The position numbers and the translations under genes are program-made. Below, piece after piece: positions 1 to 5,675 of a stretch of 6,357 nucleotides of DNA. Numbering within the stretch: the stretch's first letter is position 1; each line of letters opens with the position of its first letter. The DNA is taken from positions 1-6,357 of the forward strand of contig CABRFA010000030.1 in NCBI GenBank assembly GCA_902470065.1, read 5' to 3'. The notes under the pieces were generated by a model. It was not told where the DNA came from, ran no database searches, and saw only the letters and a list, made by a program, of their open reading frames with translations. The DNA comes from an uncultured Collinsella sp. (GTDB lineage Bacteria; Actinomycetota; Coriobacteriia; Coriobacteriales; Coriobacteriaceae).

Positions 1-140
1 GTGATGCTCGACGGCGTGGTGATCTCGCACGTCGCAAGCGGACATTCCTGCGCCGCGGCCGAATCCTCTGCAAACAGGCCAAAGCGAATGAACGTGTTGC
101 CCACGTCGACCGTCAATATATATGCGCACCCATTAAGCAT
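1..140 (-). CDS. coaX: Type III pantothenate kinase (CoaX), N-terminal 46 residues, runs off the left edge
   Basis: Type III pantothenate kinase phosphorylates pantothenate with ATP, the first step of coenzyme A synthesis in the cytoplasm. Only the 5' end is visible. The ATG is at 140-138 and the reading frame stays open to the window edge. The protein starts MLNGCAYILTVDVGNTFIRF, and residues 12-16 (DVGNT) followed by a hydrophobic strand ending GLF are the signature phosphate-binding loop at the start of CoaX proteins (ASKHA fold). The motif usually sits within the first ten residues, so the N-terminus is about five residues longer than typical. The ATG is supported by an AGGAG ribosome-binding site eight bases upstream (149-153, minus strand). 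The gene is divergent from the OPT transporter and shares its intergenic region. Other ASKHA proteins can have similar starts, but the motif and its position make CoaX by far the best fit. Confidence 0.85.
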   Translation of the reverse strand, partial: MLNGCAYILTVDVGNTFIRFGLFAEDSAAAQECPLATCEITTPSSI

Positions 141-167
141 CGTCGGCGCTCCTTTCGTCTGCCCAGC

Positions 168-222
168 AGTATATCGCCTACCTAAACCAGTCATCCCAAA
201 ATGACTACCTTGCCGCTATACT
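168..222. promoter_or_regulatory. Divergent promoter region with a central inverted repeat
   Basis: Two TATACT -10-like hexamers face away from each other. One is on the minus strand at 173-168, about 28 bases before the coaX ATG, and one is on the plus strand at 217-222, about 110 bases before the OPT start. Neither has a good -35 hexamer at normal spacing. Between them lies an inverted repeat, AGTCAT (189-194), six bases, ATGACT (201-206), which covers the places where both -35 elements would sit. The hexamers and the repeat are seen directly; their use as promoters and a regulator-binding site is inferred. Confidence 0.4.
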
Positions 223-269
223 GGTGCGCGGTCGTTTGCGAGCTCACGCGGCGGCCCTTGGTAACCCGA

Positions 270-308
270 CTTCCCGCGCCGTATCCGTAACGGCGCTCCC
301 GGGGGAAG
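270..308 (+). other. Structured 5' leader hairpin of the OPT transporter mRNA
   Basis: A perfect 7-bp stem (GCGCCGT at 276-282 with ACGGCGC at 290-296, 7-base loop) is enclosed by a second stem, CTTCCC (270-275) with GGGAAG (303-308). A six-base bulge (297-302) lies on the 3' side. The structure ends about 12 bases before the AAGGAG ribosome-binding site (321-326) of the transporter. There is no U-tract, so it is not a terminator. I do not recognise a known riboswitch class. It could influence mRNA stability or translation start, but that is inference. Confidence 0.45.
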
Positions 309-332
309 CGGATATACGCAAAGGAGTTCTAC

Positions 333-2036
333 ATGAGCAATCCCTCGAACCGCGCTTCGATGCGCGGGCAACTTACGCTGCGCGGCGTCGTCATCGGCGT
401 CCTTGGCTGCGTGATCATCACGGCAAGCTCGGCCTACACCGCCCTCAAGATGGGCGCACTCCCCTGGCCGATCGTCTTCGCTGCCGTCATCTCGCTGTTC
501 TTCCTTAAGCTCATGGGCAACGCCAGCCTCAACGAGGCCAACGTCACCCACACCATCATGTCCGCAGGCGCCATGGTCGCCGGCGGTCTGGCGTTTACCA
601 TCCCGGGCGCCTGGATGCTGGGCTATGCCGACCAGATCAGCTGGCTCGACATGTTTATCGTGGCACTCGCCGGCACTATCCTGGGCCTGCTGGCCACGGC
701 GCTCATCCACCGTCACTTTATCGTGGACGCCGCGCTGGAGTTCCCCACCGGCAACGCCGCAGCTCAGACCCTGCGCGCGACCGAGGCCGGCGGCAAGACC
801 GGCAAGCAGCTCTTTGGCTCCATGGCCATCGCCGGCATCTACAGCGTGCTGCGCGATGCTCTGGGCATTGTGCCCAGTATGCTGTGCACGCTCAACATCC
901 CTGGCGTGACCTTTGCCATCTACAACTCGCCCATGCTGCTCTCCGTCGGCTTCCTTGTGGGCTTCGCCCCGGTCGCGTTCTGGTTTGCCGGCGCGCTGCT
1001 GGGCAATTTTGGCATCATTGTCGGCGGCACCGCTGCCGGTCTGTTTGACGTTATGACCGCACAGGGCATTGTTAAGTCCCTGGGTATGGGCCTCATGATG
1101 GGCTTTGGCGTCGCCGTTGTCCTCAAGGACATCTTGCCGCAGGTCGCCGGTATCGTCCGCGGCCTCGCCGCCGACAGCTCCACCGACACCGACGAGCAGT
1201 CGCTCATCTCGGGCTCCCTTAAGCTCGACGCCGGTATCATCGGCCTAGGCGCTGCCGCCATCGCCGTGATCATCGCCATCGTGCTCGACCTTGGTCCCGT
1301 CCCGGCCGTCATCGTCACGCTGTTCACCTTTGTCACCACCATCATGAGTGCACAGAGCTGCGGCCAGACGGGTATCGACCCCATGGAGATCTTCGGCCTC
1401 ATCGTCATGCTCATCGTTGCCGCCTTCGCACAGCTCGCTCAGGTCAAGCTGTTCTTTATCGCCGGCATCGTGGCCGTAGCGTGCGGCCTTGCGGGCGACG
1501 TCATGAACGACTTTAAGGCCGGCGCCGTGCTGGGCACCAACCCGCGCGCACAGTGGGTCGGCCAGGCCATCGGCGGCATCGTAGGCGCCCTGGTCGCCGC
1601 CGCCGTCATGGTCGCGCTCGTCACCGCCTATGGCCCGGACGCCTTTGGCCCCGACAAGAGCTTTGTTGCCGCACAGGCAAGCGTGGTCGCCACCATGGTC
1701 TCGGGCATCCCGAGCGTACCGTGGTTCGCAGGCGGCTTTATCGCCGGCATCGTCATGTACTGGCTCGGCATTCCGGCCATGATGATCGGCCTGGGCGTGT
1801 ACCTGCCGTTCTACATGTCGCTCACGGCCTTCCTGGGCTCCTGCGTTAAGCTCGCCTACGACAAGTGGGCCGCTCACCGCGACGCCGAGGCCGGTCTTTC
1901 GGACGAGGAGAAGGCCGCCAAGGACGCCGCCTTCCAGGAGCAGGGCCTGGTTGTCGCCAGCGGCCTGCTGGGCGGCGAGTCTATCGTCGGCGTTATCCTG
2001 GCGTTTGTCTCTGTTGGCCTGAGCCTGCTGGGCTAA
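333..2036 (+). CDS. OPT family oligopeptide transporter
   Basis: A 567-residue polytopic membrane protein of the oligopeptide transporter (OPT) family. Members are secondary carriers thought to import peptides or metal chelates with protons; the substrate cannot be read from this sequence. Most of the chain is hydrophobic helices. Family hallmarks are visible: EFPTGNAAAQTL at 136-147 (the conserved E-x-P-x-G/A-x-A segment), a GDVMNDFKAGAVLGTNPRAQ block at 388-407 (the D-x-K-x-G-x-x-x-G-x-x-P-R motif), and GLLGGESIVGVILA near the C-terminus (544-557). Residues 280-295 and 510-536 are hydrophilic and probably loops. Length is near the shorter prokaryotic OPT proteins. The ATG is preceded by AAGGAG seven bases upstream (321-326). 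It stands alone, divergent from coaX, and a strong terminator follows the stop codon. Confidence 0.93.
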   Translation: MSNPSNRASMRGQLTLRGVVIGVLGCVIITASSAYTALKMGALPWPIVFAAVISLFFLKLMGNASLNEANVTHTIMSAGAMVAGGLAFTIPGAWMLGYADQISWLDMFIVALAGTILGLLATALIHRHFIVDAALEFPTGNAAAQTLRATEAGGKTGKQLFGSMAIAGIYSVLRDALGIVPSMLCTLNIPGVTFAIYNSPMLLSVGFLVGFAPVAFWFAGALLGNFGIIVGGTAAGLFDVMTAQGIVKSLGMGLMMGFGVAVVLKDILPQVAGIVRGLAADSSTDTDEQSLISGSLKLDAGIIGLGAAAIAVIIAIVLDLGPVPAVIVTLFTFVTTIMSAQSCGQTGIDPMEIFGLIVMLIVAAFAQLAQVKLFFIAGIVAVACGLAGDVMNDFKAGAVLGTNPRAQWVGQAIGGIVGALVAAAVMVALVTAYGPDAFGPDKSFVAAQASVVATMVSGIPSVPWFAGGFIAGIVMYWLGIPAMMIGLGVYLPFYMSLTAFLGSCVKLAYDKWAAHRDAEAGLSDEEKAAKDAAFQEQGLVVASGLLGGESIVGVILAFVSVGLSLLG

Positions 2037-2061
2037 ACCCAATAACAACGCACCCGTGCAG

Positions 2062-2099
2062 AGCGCGGGGTCGGAGACCATCCGGCCCCGCGCTTTTTT
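2062..2099 (+). terminator. Intrinsic terminator of the OPT transporter gene
   Basis: A 12-bp GC-rich stem (GCGCGGGGTCGG at 2063-2074 with CCGGCCCCGCGC at 2082-2093, one G-U pair) has a 7-base loop and is followed directly by six T residues (2094-2099). It begins 25 bases after the transporter stop codon. This is a textbook Rho-independent terminator and separates the OPT gene from the DUF389 gene. Confidence 0.93.
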
Positions 2100-2176
2100 G
2101 TCTATTTGACTCTTATGATCCTCACGGCGTTTTTAGTCATGCCGATTGGCCTGACTTCCAGGTCAACAAACCCTGT

Positions 2177-2205
2177 CTGACACCTCGCTCAACGCGGTGT
2201 AGAGT
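2177..2205 (+). promoter_or_regulatory. Promoter of the DUF389 gene with an overlapping operator-like dyad
   Basis: CTGACA (2177-2182) and TAGAGT (2200-2205) are separated by 17 bases and match the housekeeping -35 and -10 consensus at five and four of six positions. Transcription would start near 2212 and give a leader of about 40 bases. A 21-bp odd dyad centred on 2190 spans the spacer: ACACC at 2180-2184 mirrors GGTGT at 2196-2200, with matching CG/CG and T/A inside, so eight of ten position pairs are symmetric. The dyad overlaps both hexamers, where a repressor or a MerR-like regulator would bind. The upstream DNA (2106-2165) has further TGAC/GTCA repeats and a stray TTGACT at 2106-2111 with no good -10 partner. 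Confidence 0.6.
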
Positions 2206-2251
2206 AAAGACGACGGGCGGGATACGCGGCACGTGCCAGAACGAGGTGGAC

Positions 2252-3391
2252 ATGGAACTCGATAAACAACAGCTCAAGCGACTGCGCGAGCGCCATCATC
2301 GGCGCCACGGCATCCGCCCCGCCCACAGCGAGGCCATGGAGAACGCAAGCCGCTTTCTAAAGCGGGCATTCAACATTCGCGAGGGACGCGCGCCCTATCA
2401 CGTGATTCGCAAGCGCTTTGTAAACGGGGCGCGCCTGACTGGCTCACATTTATGCATCTTGATCATTGCCATGTTGATCGCGAGCATCGGCCTCGATATC
2501 GACTCGGATATCGCCATTGTAGGCGCCATGCTCATCTGCCCGCTCATGGGCTCGGTCCTTGCCATGGCATACGGCATCGCCACGCTCGACCGCGAGATTA
2601 CCCTTGAGGCCGTCGCGAGCTTGGCTCTGCAGATGGCCTTTTGCCTGGCCACGTCCACGTTGTACTTTAAGCTCTCGCCCCTTGGCACCACCACGGCCGC
2701 CATCATCGACAATTCGACACCGACTGTGTGGGACCTTGCCGTCGCGCTCGCGGGCGGCTTTGCGGGTGGCCTGGGCAACTCGCGCGACCAGGAACCCGCC
2801 ACGCTCATCGCCGGCGTGGCCGTGGCGACCGCGCTCATGCCGCCCCTGTGCGCGGCGGGCTATGGCATCGCCATCGCAAGCGGGTCACTGTTTCTCTCGG
2901 CGCTTTACGAGTTTGGCATCAACGTGGTCTTTATCGCACTCGCGGCCGAAGCCGTTCTGCTTCTTTTGCGCGTGCCGCTCAAGCGCGACCTCAACGGCGA
3001 CGGCATTGTGACTGCCGAGGAAGATGCCGAGGTCGACGAGCTATCACGCAAGGTGCGCCGCCGCATCATTGTGGGCACGGTAGTCTTTGCCATCCCCTGC
3101 ATCGTCATGACGGCGGGGTCTATTGGCTCGGCGCAGTCCGGCGTGCAGGACGGCTACGGCGTCACCGAAACCACGCGCGAGCTTGCCGCGGTGCTGCCAG
3201 GCTTTAAGGATTACACCGTCGCCGTCGAAACCTCGGCCACCGAAGGCGATGAGGAAGGCATCGTCGAGCGCGAGATTGTCGCCCATGTGACGACAGGCGA
3301 GACGCTTGGGGCACACGACCGTCACATCGCCCGCAAGCTCATCGACCTCAATGTGCCCGAGCTCGATCGCGTGGAGTTCGATGTGAAGTGA
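2252..3391 (+). CDS. DUF389 family membrane protein with an EF-hand loop
   Basis: A 379-residue protein of the DUF389 family, whose function is not established. Residues 1-60 are rich in Arg, Lys and His and probably cytoplasmic. About seven membrane helices follow (roughly 62-79, 86-109, 118-140, 158-177, 181-209, 212-240, 271-291), then a soluble C-terminal domain (292-379). The family core is clear: the stretch SIGLDIDSDIAIVGAMLICP (78-97) followed by LMGS, and GGFAGGLG plus the long hydrophobic helix ending in MPPL (around 196-199). Between the last two helices, residues 246-257 (DLNGDGIVTAEE) fit a canonical 12-residue EF-hand calcium loop, followed by an acidic stretch. With the N-terminus inside, this loop would face the cytoplasm. 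The ATG at 2252 is chosen because GAGGTGG (2243-2249) lies just upstream and the promoter and terminator lie before it. The frame is open further upstream but overlaps the OPT gene. Confidence 0.9.
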   Translation: MELDKQQLKRLRERHHRRHGIRPAHSEAMENASRFLKRAFNIREGRAPYHVIRKRFVNGARLTGSHLCILIIAMLIASIGLDIDSDIAIVGAMLICPLMGSVLAMAYGIATLDREITLEAVASLALQMAFCLATSTLYFKLSPLGTTTAAIIDNSTPTVWDLAVALAGGFAGGLGNSRDQEPATLIAGVAVATALMPPLCAAGYGIAIASGSLFLSALYEFGINVVFIALAAEAVLLLLRVPLKRDLNGDGIVTAEEDAEVDELSRKVRRRIIVGTVVFAIPCIVMTAGSIGSAQSGVQDGYGVTETTRELAAVLPGFKDYTVAVETSATEGDEEGIVEREIVAHVTTGETLGAHDRHIARKLIDLNVPELDRVEFDVK

Positions 3392-3465
3392 TGCCGGCGC
3401 GGGATGAATGCTCACACAGACGCAAGTTATGACGAGGCGCAGACGCAATACGGACACGAGCAAAT

Positions 3466-3508
3466 AGCGGGGTGCAGTTCATACCCGCGCCCCGCTCGCT
3501 GTTTTATT
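3466..3508 (+). terminator. Hairpin terminator between convergent genes
   Basis: A 10-bp stem (AGCGGGGTGC at 3466-3475 with GCGCCCCGCT at 3487-3496, one G-U pair) has an 11-base loop. The T-rich tract GTTTTATT starts four bases after the stem on the plus strand. It lies 75 bases after the DUF389 stop and 9 bases before the stop codon of the minus-strand gene at 3517-3966, so it could serve both directions. On the minus strand only ATTTGC follows, which is weaker. The remaining DNA from 3392 to 3465 holds no gene. Confidence 0.65.
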
Positions 3509-3516
3509 GCCGTGAA

Positions 3517-3966
3517 TCAGACGTCCGCATCGACATCGCCAGACTCCACCGTAAACGCCGGATCGGTGCTCACAAGATAAAATCGGGTCACCTCAGTATT
3601 TCTAATTAGGTAAATCTGCCCCTGATTGCGTCGGCGCGATATATACGCAACGTGAACCGTGCCGAATTCTTCGCCGTTTTCCTTCTTTAATATCAGGATG
3701 TTGGGGTCATCCGTACGCTTAAACTGCCCGTCTGTGCAGATTCCGTCTTGATCGACCAGCTGCCATCGACAGTTGTCCTCCTCAAGAAAAGCCAGGGTTT
3801 CCCGACTCGTTTTGTCATCCCGATAGTAACCATCAATGGCAAACCCTTCGGAAGCGCATTCCTGCATATAGGACGTTTCTCGGCTTATAGCAAACAGCCC
3901 TGTAGCGCCCAGGAGCACAGCCAGGCAGATCACTGCAAGGGTTATCGAAATAGCACGGCGGCCCAT
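3517..3966 (-). CDS. Small membrane-anchored protein of unknown function
   Basis: A 149-residue protein that I do not recognise. Residues 1-5 (MGRRA) are basic and residues 6-27 form one hydrophobic helix, giving a type II membrane anchor or an uncleaved signal. No lipobox or clear signal-peptidase site is visible. The rest (28-149) would lie outside the membrane. It is hydrophilic with short alternating hydrophobic stretches (around 58-61, 68-71, 90-93, 101-109, 117-121, 127-132), which suggests a small beta-rich domain. The pattern G-Y-Y, a central D-G, and NILILKKENGEEFG recalls lipocalin-like or META-like folds, but this is only a resemblance. Cysteines at 37, 66 and 77 could form a disulfide. 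The DNA is visibly less GC-rich than its neighbours. There is no ribosome-binding site before the ATG at 3966, and an in-frame stop lies at 3988-3990. The start is therefore most likely reached by coupling to the leader ORF at 3968-4006. Confidence 0.75.
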   Translation of the reverse strand: MGRRAISITLAVICLAVLLGATGLFAISRETSYMQECASEGFAIDGYYRDDKTSRETLAFLEEDNCRWQLVDQDGICTDGQFKRTDDPNILILKKENGEEFGTVHVAYISRRRNQGQIYLIRNTEVTRFYLVSTDPAFTVESGDVDADV

Positions 3967-3967
3967 G

Positions 3968-4006
3968 TTAGCCCAATCGATAGTTGTTTAACGGAGCGCG
4001 AAACAT
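3968..4006 (-). CDS. 12-residue leader ORF coupled to the membrane protein gene
   Basis: On the minus strand an ATG at 4006-4004 opens a 12-codon frame, MFRAPLNNYRLG, ending with TAA at 3970-3968. It is preceded by a perfect GGAGG (4019-4015) eight bases away, one of the clearest ribosome-binding sites in the window. Its stop codon is separated by one base from the ATG of the downstream membrane protein (TAA-C-ATG), which itself has no ribosome-binding site. This layout fits termination-reinitiation coupling. The peptide has no obvious run of one amino acid as in classic attenuator leaders. An alternative is that a one-base change split an originally longer N-terminus, but the downstream start already has a complete basic plus hydrophobic anchor, which argues against this. 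Confidence 0.55.
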   Translation of the reverse strand: MFRAPLNNYRLG

Positions 4007-4034
4007 ACCTGGAACCTCCGATATCAGGGGGAAT

Positions 4035-4054
4035 GTCGCCAGCAGGCTGACGAC
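4035..4054. repeat. Imperfect 20-bp palindrome upstream of the leader ORF
   Basis: GTCG-C-CAGC-AG-GCTG-A-CGAC is symmetric at 16 of 20 positions. It sits between a TATAGT hexamer on the minus strand (4061-4056, a possible -10 without a good -35) and the GGAGG site of the leader ORF. A dyad near the expected transcription start could be an operator. The two-base centre makes it a poor RNA hairpin. An eight-base pair of arms, ATAGTTGT (3980-3987) and ACAACTAT (4053-4060), also flanks the leader ORF. The rest of 4007-4156 shows no gene and no convincing terminator. Confidence 0.35.
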
Positions 4055-4156
4055 AACTATATGTTTCTAACATCAAACCATACGGCTGCCACTCGCGGAG
4101 GGGGCATCGGCGAACGGCGTGTTTTCATACTCCATTGGTCAAACCTAAGCGCGGCT

Positions 4157-4660
4157 CTACAGCTCGTACTTGTACACGCGATAGATGTACTTCTCGGCTT
4201 CCATCTCGTAGGTGGCGATGGGCAGTCCATAGCGATCGTACTCGGTAAAGGTCTTGGCCTGGCCCGAAGCCACGAGCATGCTATTCGAATTGCCGACGCG
4301 CTGCGCGCTGCTCACATAGCCCGAAAACAGCACGGCGATCTGGTCCTCAAGTTCGTAGGTGCGCGCCGTCTCGTCCACTGTAAAGATGCGCCCAAACGAA
4401 TGCGTGCCCTTGTTGTAGTCGGTCACCACCGCGGCGCCCAGCTGGCCCCAGTCGAACTTGGGATAGCTCTCAGCCGCACCAAAGTTGTTGTCGTACAGCA
4501 GCACCTGGTAGCGACCAGTCGTTGCCATGTCAGAACTCGGCAGATACGTCACGCTGTGCTGGCCCGCATTGAGCGAAAAATCGCCCTGGGCCTGCAGTAA
4601 CTTGTCCTCAAAGCCCGAACCGGCCCATTGCCACTCCTTTCTATTTCTGGATCCATCTTC
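4157..4660 (-). pseudogene. Aryl-sulfate sulfotransferase remnant (C-terminal third only)
   Basis: The minus-strand frame is open from just after a TGA (4663-4661) to the TAG at 4159-4157, 167 codons. It reads like the C-terminal end of bacterial aryl-sulfate sulfotransferases (AssT-type beta-propellers that move sulfate between phenolic compounds). Visible blocks are W-A-G-S-G-F-E-D-K-L-L, a GQHS motif (His codon 4558-4556), QVLLYDNNFG, SGYVSSAQ and a final YIYRVYKYEL. Full-length family members are roughly 500-600 residues, so about two thirds of the protein is missing. The preceding DNA belongs to another gene, with no room for the rest. The first ATG or GTG in frame is a GTG at 4552 with no ribosome-binding site. 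A good AAAGGAG plus ATG (4640-4634 and 4628-4626) exists but is out of frame and stops after six codons. The fragment is therefore unlikely to work as an enzyme. The family call is from recalled sequence patterns. Confidence 0.75.
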
Positions 4661-4670
4661 TCACTGTTGG

Positions 4671-4717
4671 CGGACGAAAATGATCCGTTTTCCTCCGTCC
4701 CCGAGAGGTCATTTTTT
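4671..4717 (-). repeat. Nested inverted repeats after the hydroxyacyl-CoA dehydrogenase gene
   Basis: Two alternative hairpins overlap here. One pairs CGGACGAAAA (4671-4680) with TTTTCCTCCG (4688-4697), nine of ten bases, with a 7-base loop. The other pairs AAAATGA-t-CC (4677-4686) with GGTCATTTT (4707-4715), with one bulged base. The outer arm overlaps the stop codon of the dehydrogenase (4718-4716). In the minus-strand transcript the second hairpin ends in UCAUUUU, a weak terminator-like tail. It may be the terminator of the dehydrogenase gene or a copy of a dispersed intergenic element. Confidence 0.4.
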
Positions 4718-5675
4718 AGTACTTGAAGAAGCCCTCGCCCGAGCTTTCGCCCAGCTTGCCTTCGTCGAGCATTTTCTTGAGGACGGACGCCATAGCCTTA
4801 AAGTTGTAGGGCATCATCATCTTCTTGAGCAGCGGGCTCACCAGGCCCGGGACCTTCTGATATTGCATAACGATGTTGTACGCCGTCTGGATGCCCACGG
4901 TGTCGAATACGCGGAACGGACCCTTGGGGGCGCCGGTGCCACGCGTCCATGCGAGGTCGATGCTCTCGGGATCGCTCACGCCCGAGACGTACAGGTCAAG
5001 GCCCGAAAGCAGCCACGGCACCAGCATGGAATTGAGCAGGTAGCCGTTCTTTTCCTTGTTGACGGGCAGGGCAAGCATACGGATATCATTAGCAAAGTCG
5101 ACGAGCTCATCGAAATAGCGCTTGTCGGTCTGGTCCTGAGCCATGACCTCGGTCATGTTGTTCTTCCAGATGGAATTGGCAAAGTGCAGCGACAGGTACT
5201 TCTCGGGGCGGCCGGTGTACTTGGCAAAGGTACTCGGCAGCAGCGTGGAGGAGTTGGTCACGATGACGGTCTTTTGCGGCAGAACCGGGGCGAGCTTCTT
5301 GTAGAAGTCGATCTTCGCCTGAGTGTCCTCGGCCATAGACTCGATGACCAGGTCGGCGTCGGCCACTGCCTTGGCAAGATCGAGCTCCAGCTTGAGCGTG
5401 GAGTAGGCACGCTCGACGGCAGCGAGTGCCGCCTCCTTGTCGAAGGGCTGGCCGCTATCGGCGATACCGGCGCACCACTCGCCCGTGCCGTCCGCCATGC
5501 CCTCGATTGCCGCGATGTACTCCTCGCGCACATGATCGATCTTGGGCTGGGTGCGGCCGATGCTGCCCTCGCTGCGCAGCCAAATCGTTACATCGAAGCC
5601 GCAGTAGGCAGCCTGAAAGGCAATCTGGCTTCCCAGCACGCCACCGCCGGCGACGCAAACGGTCTTGTAGCTCAT
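4716..5675 (-). CDS. 3-hydroxyacyl-CoA dehydrogenase
   Basis: A complete 319-residue member of the family that interconverts 3-hydroxyacyl-CoA and 3-oxoacyl-CoA with a nicotinamide cofactor, a step of fatty-acid oxidation or fermentative C4 acyl-CoA pathways. The N-terminal Rossmann domain has the G10-x-G12-x-x-G15 loop. Expected active-site residues are present: the TNSST segment at 140-144 (Ser143 probable), His164 in LHFAN, Glu176 in MTEVM and Asn215 in GYLLNS. The His-Glu spacing of 12 matches clostridial Hbd as I recall it. The C-terminal helical domain has the GVSDPESIDLA and GPFRVFDTVG signatures and the tail KLGESSGEGFFKY. Oddly, the acidic residue that normally ends the second beta strand and holds the NAD ribose is replaced by Leu33-Arg34, which may shift preference to NADP. 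Length is slightly above the usual ~280-290, partly from an insertion around 40-80. The ATG follows AGAGAGGA. No convincing promoter was found. Confidence 0.92.
   Translation of the reverse strand: MSYKTVCVAGGGVLGSQIAFQAAYCGFDVTIWLRSEGSIGRTQPKIDHVREEYIAAIEGMADGTGEWCAGIADSGQPFDKEAALAAVERAYSTLKLELDLAKAVADADLVIESMAEDTQAKIDFYKKLAPVLPQKTVIVTNSSTLLPSTFAKYTGRPEKYLSLHFANSIWKNNMTEVMAQDQTDKRYFDELVDFANDIRMLALPVNKEKNGYLLNSMLVPWLLSGLDLYVSGVSDPESIDLAWTRGTGAPKGPFRVFDTVGIQTAYNIVMQYQKVPGLVSPLLKKMMMPYNFKAMASVLKKMLDEGKLGESSGEGFFKY

Noticed and set aside
1245..2081. Minus-strand frame of 278 codons within the OPT gene
   Set aside because: Composition is dominated by Asp, Gly, His and Ala with no domain pattern. 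It crosses the terminator and is antisense to a well-supported gene.
1865..2251. Upstream extension of the DUF389 reading frame into the OPT gene
   Set aside because: It overlaps the OPT gene in another frame and crosses a strong terminator and a promoter. The ATG at 2252 has its own ribosome site, and the family homology begins after it.
3417..3448. CAGACGCAA repeated 23 bases apart (3417-3425 and 3440-3448)
   Set aside because: Only two short copies with poor similarity beyond the core; not a tandem array or CRISPR, and likely chance.
4061..4600. Plus-strand frame of 179 codons opposite the sulfotransferase remnant
   Set aside because: Antisense shadow; the minus-strand translation shows clear family blocks and this one does not.
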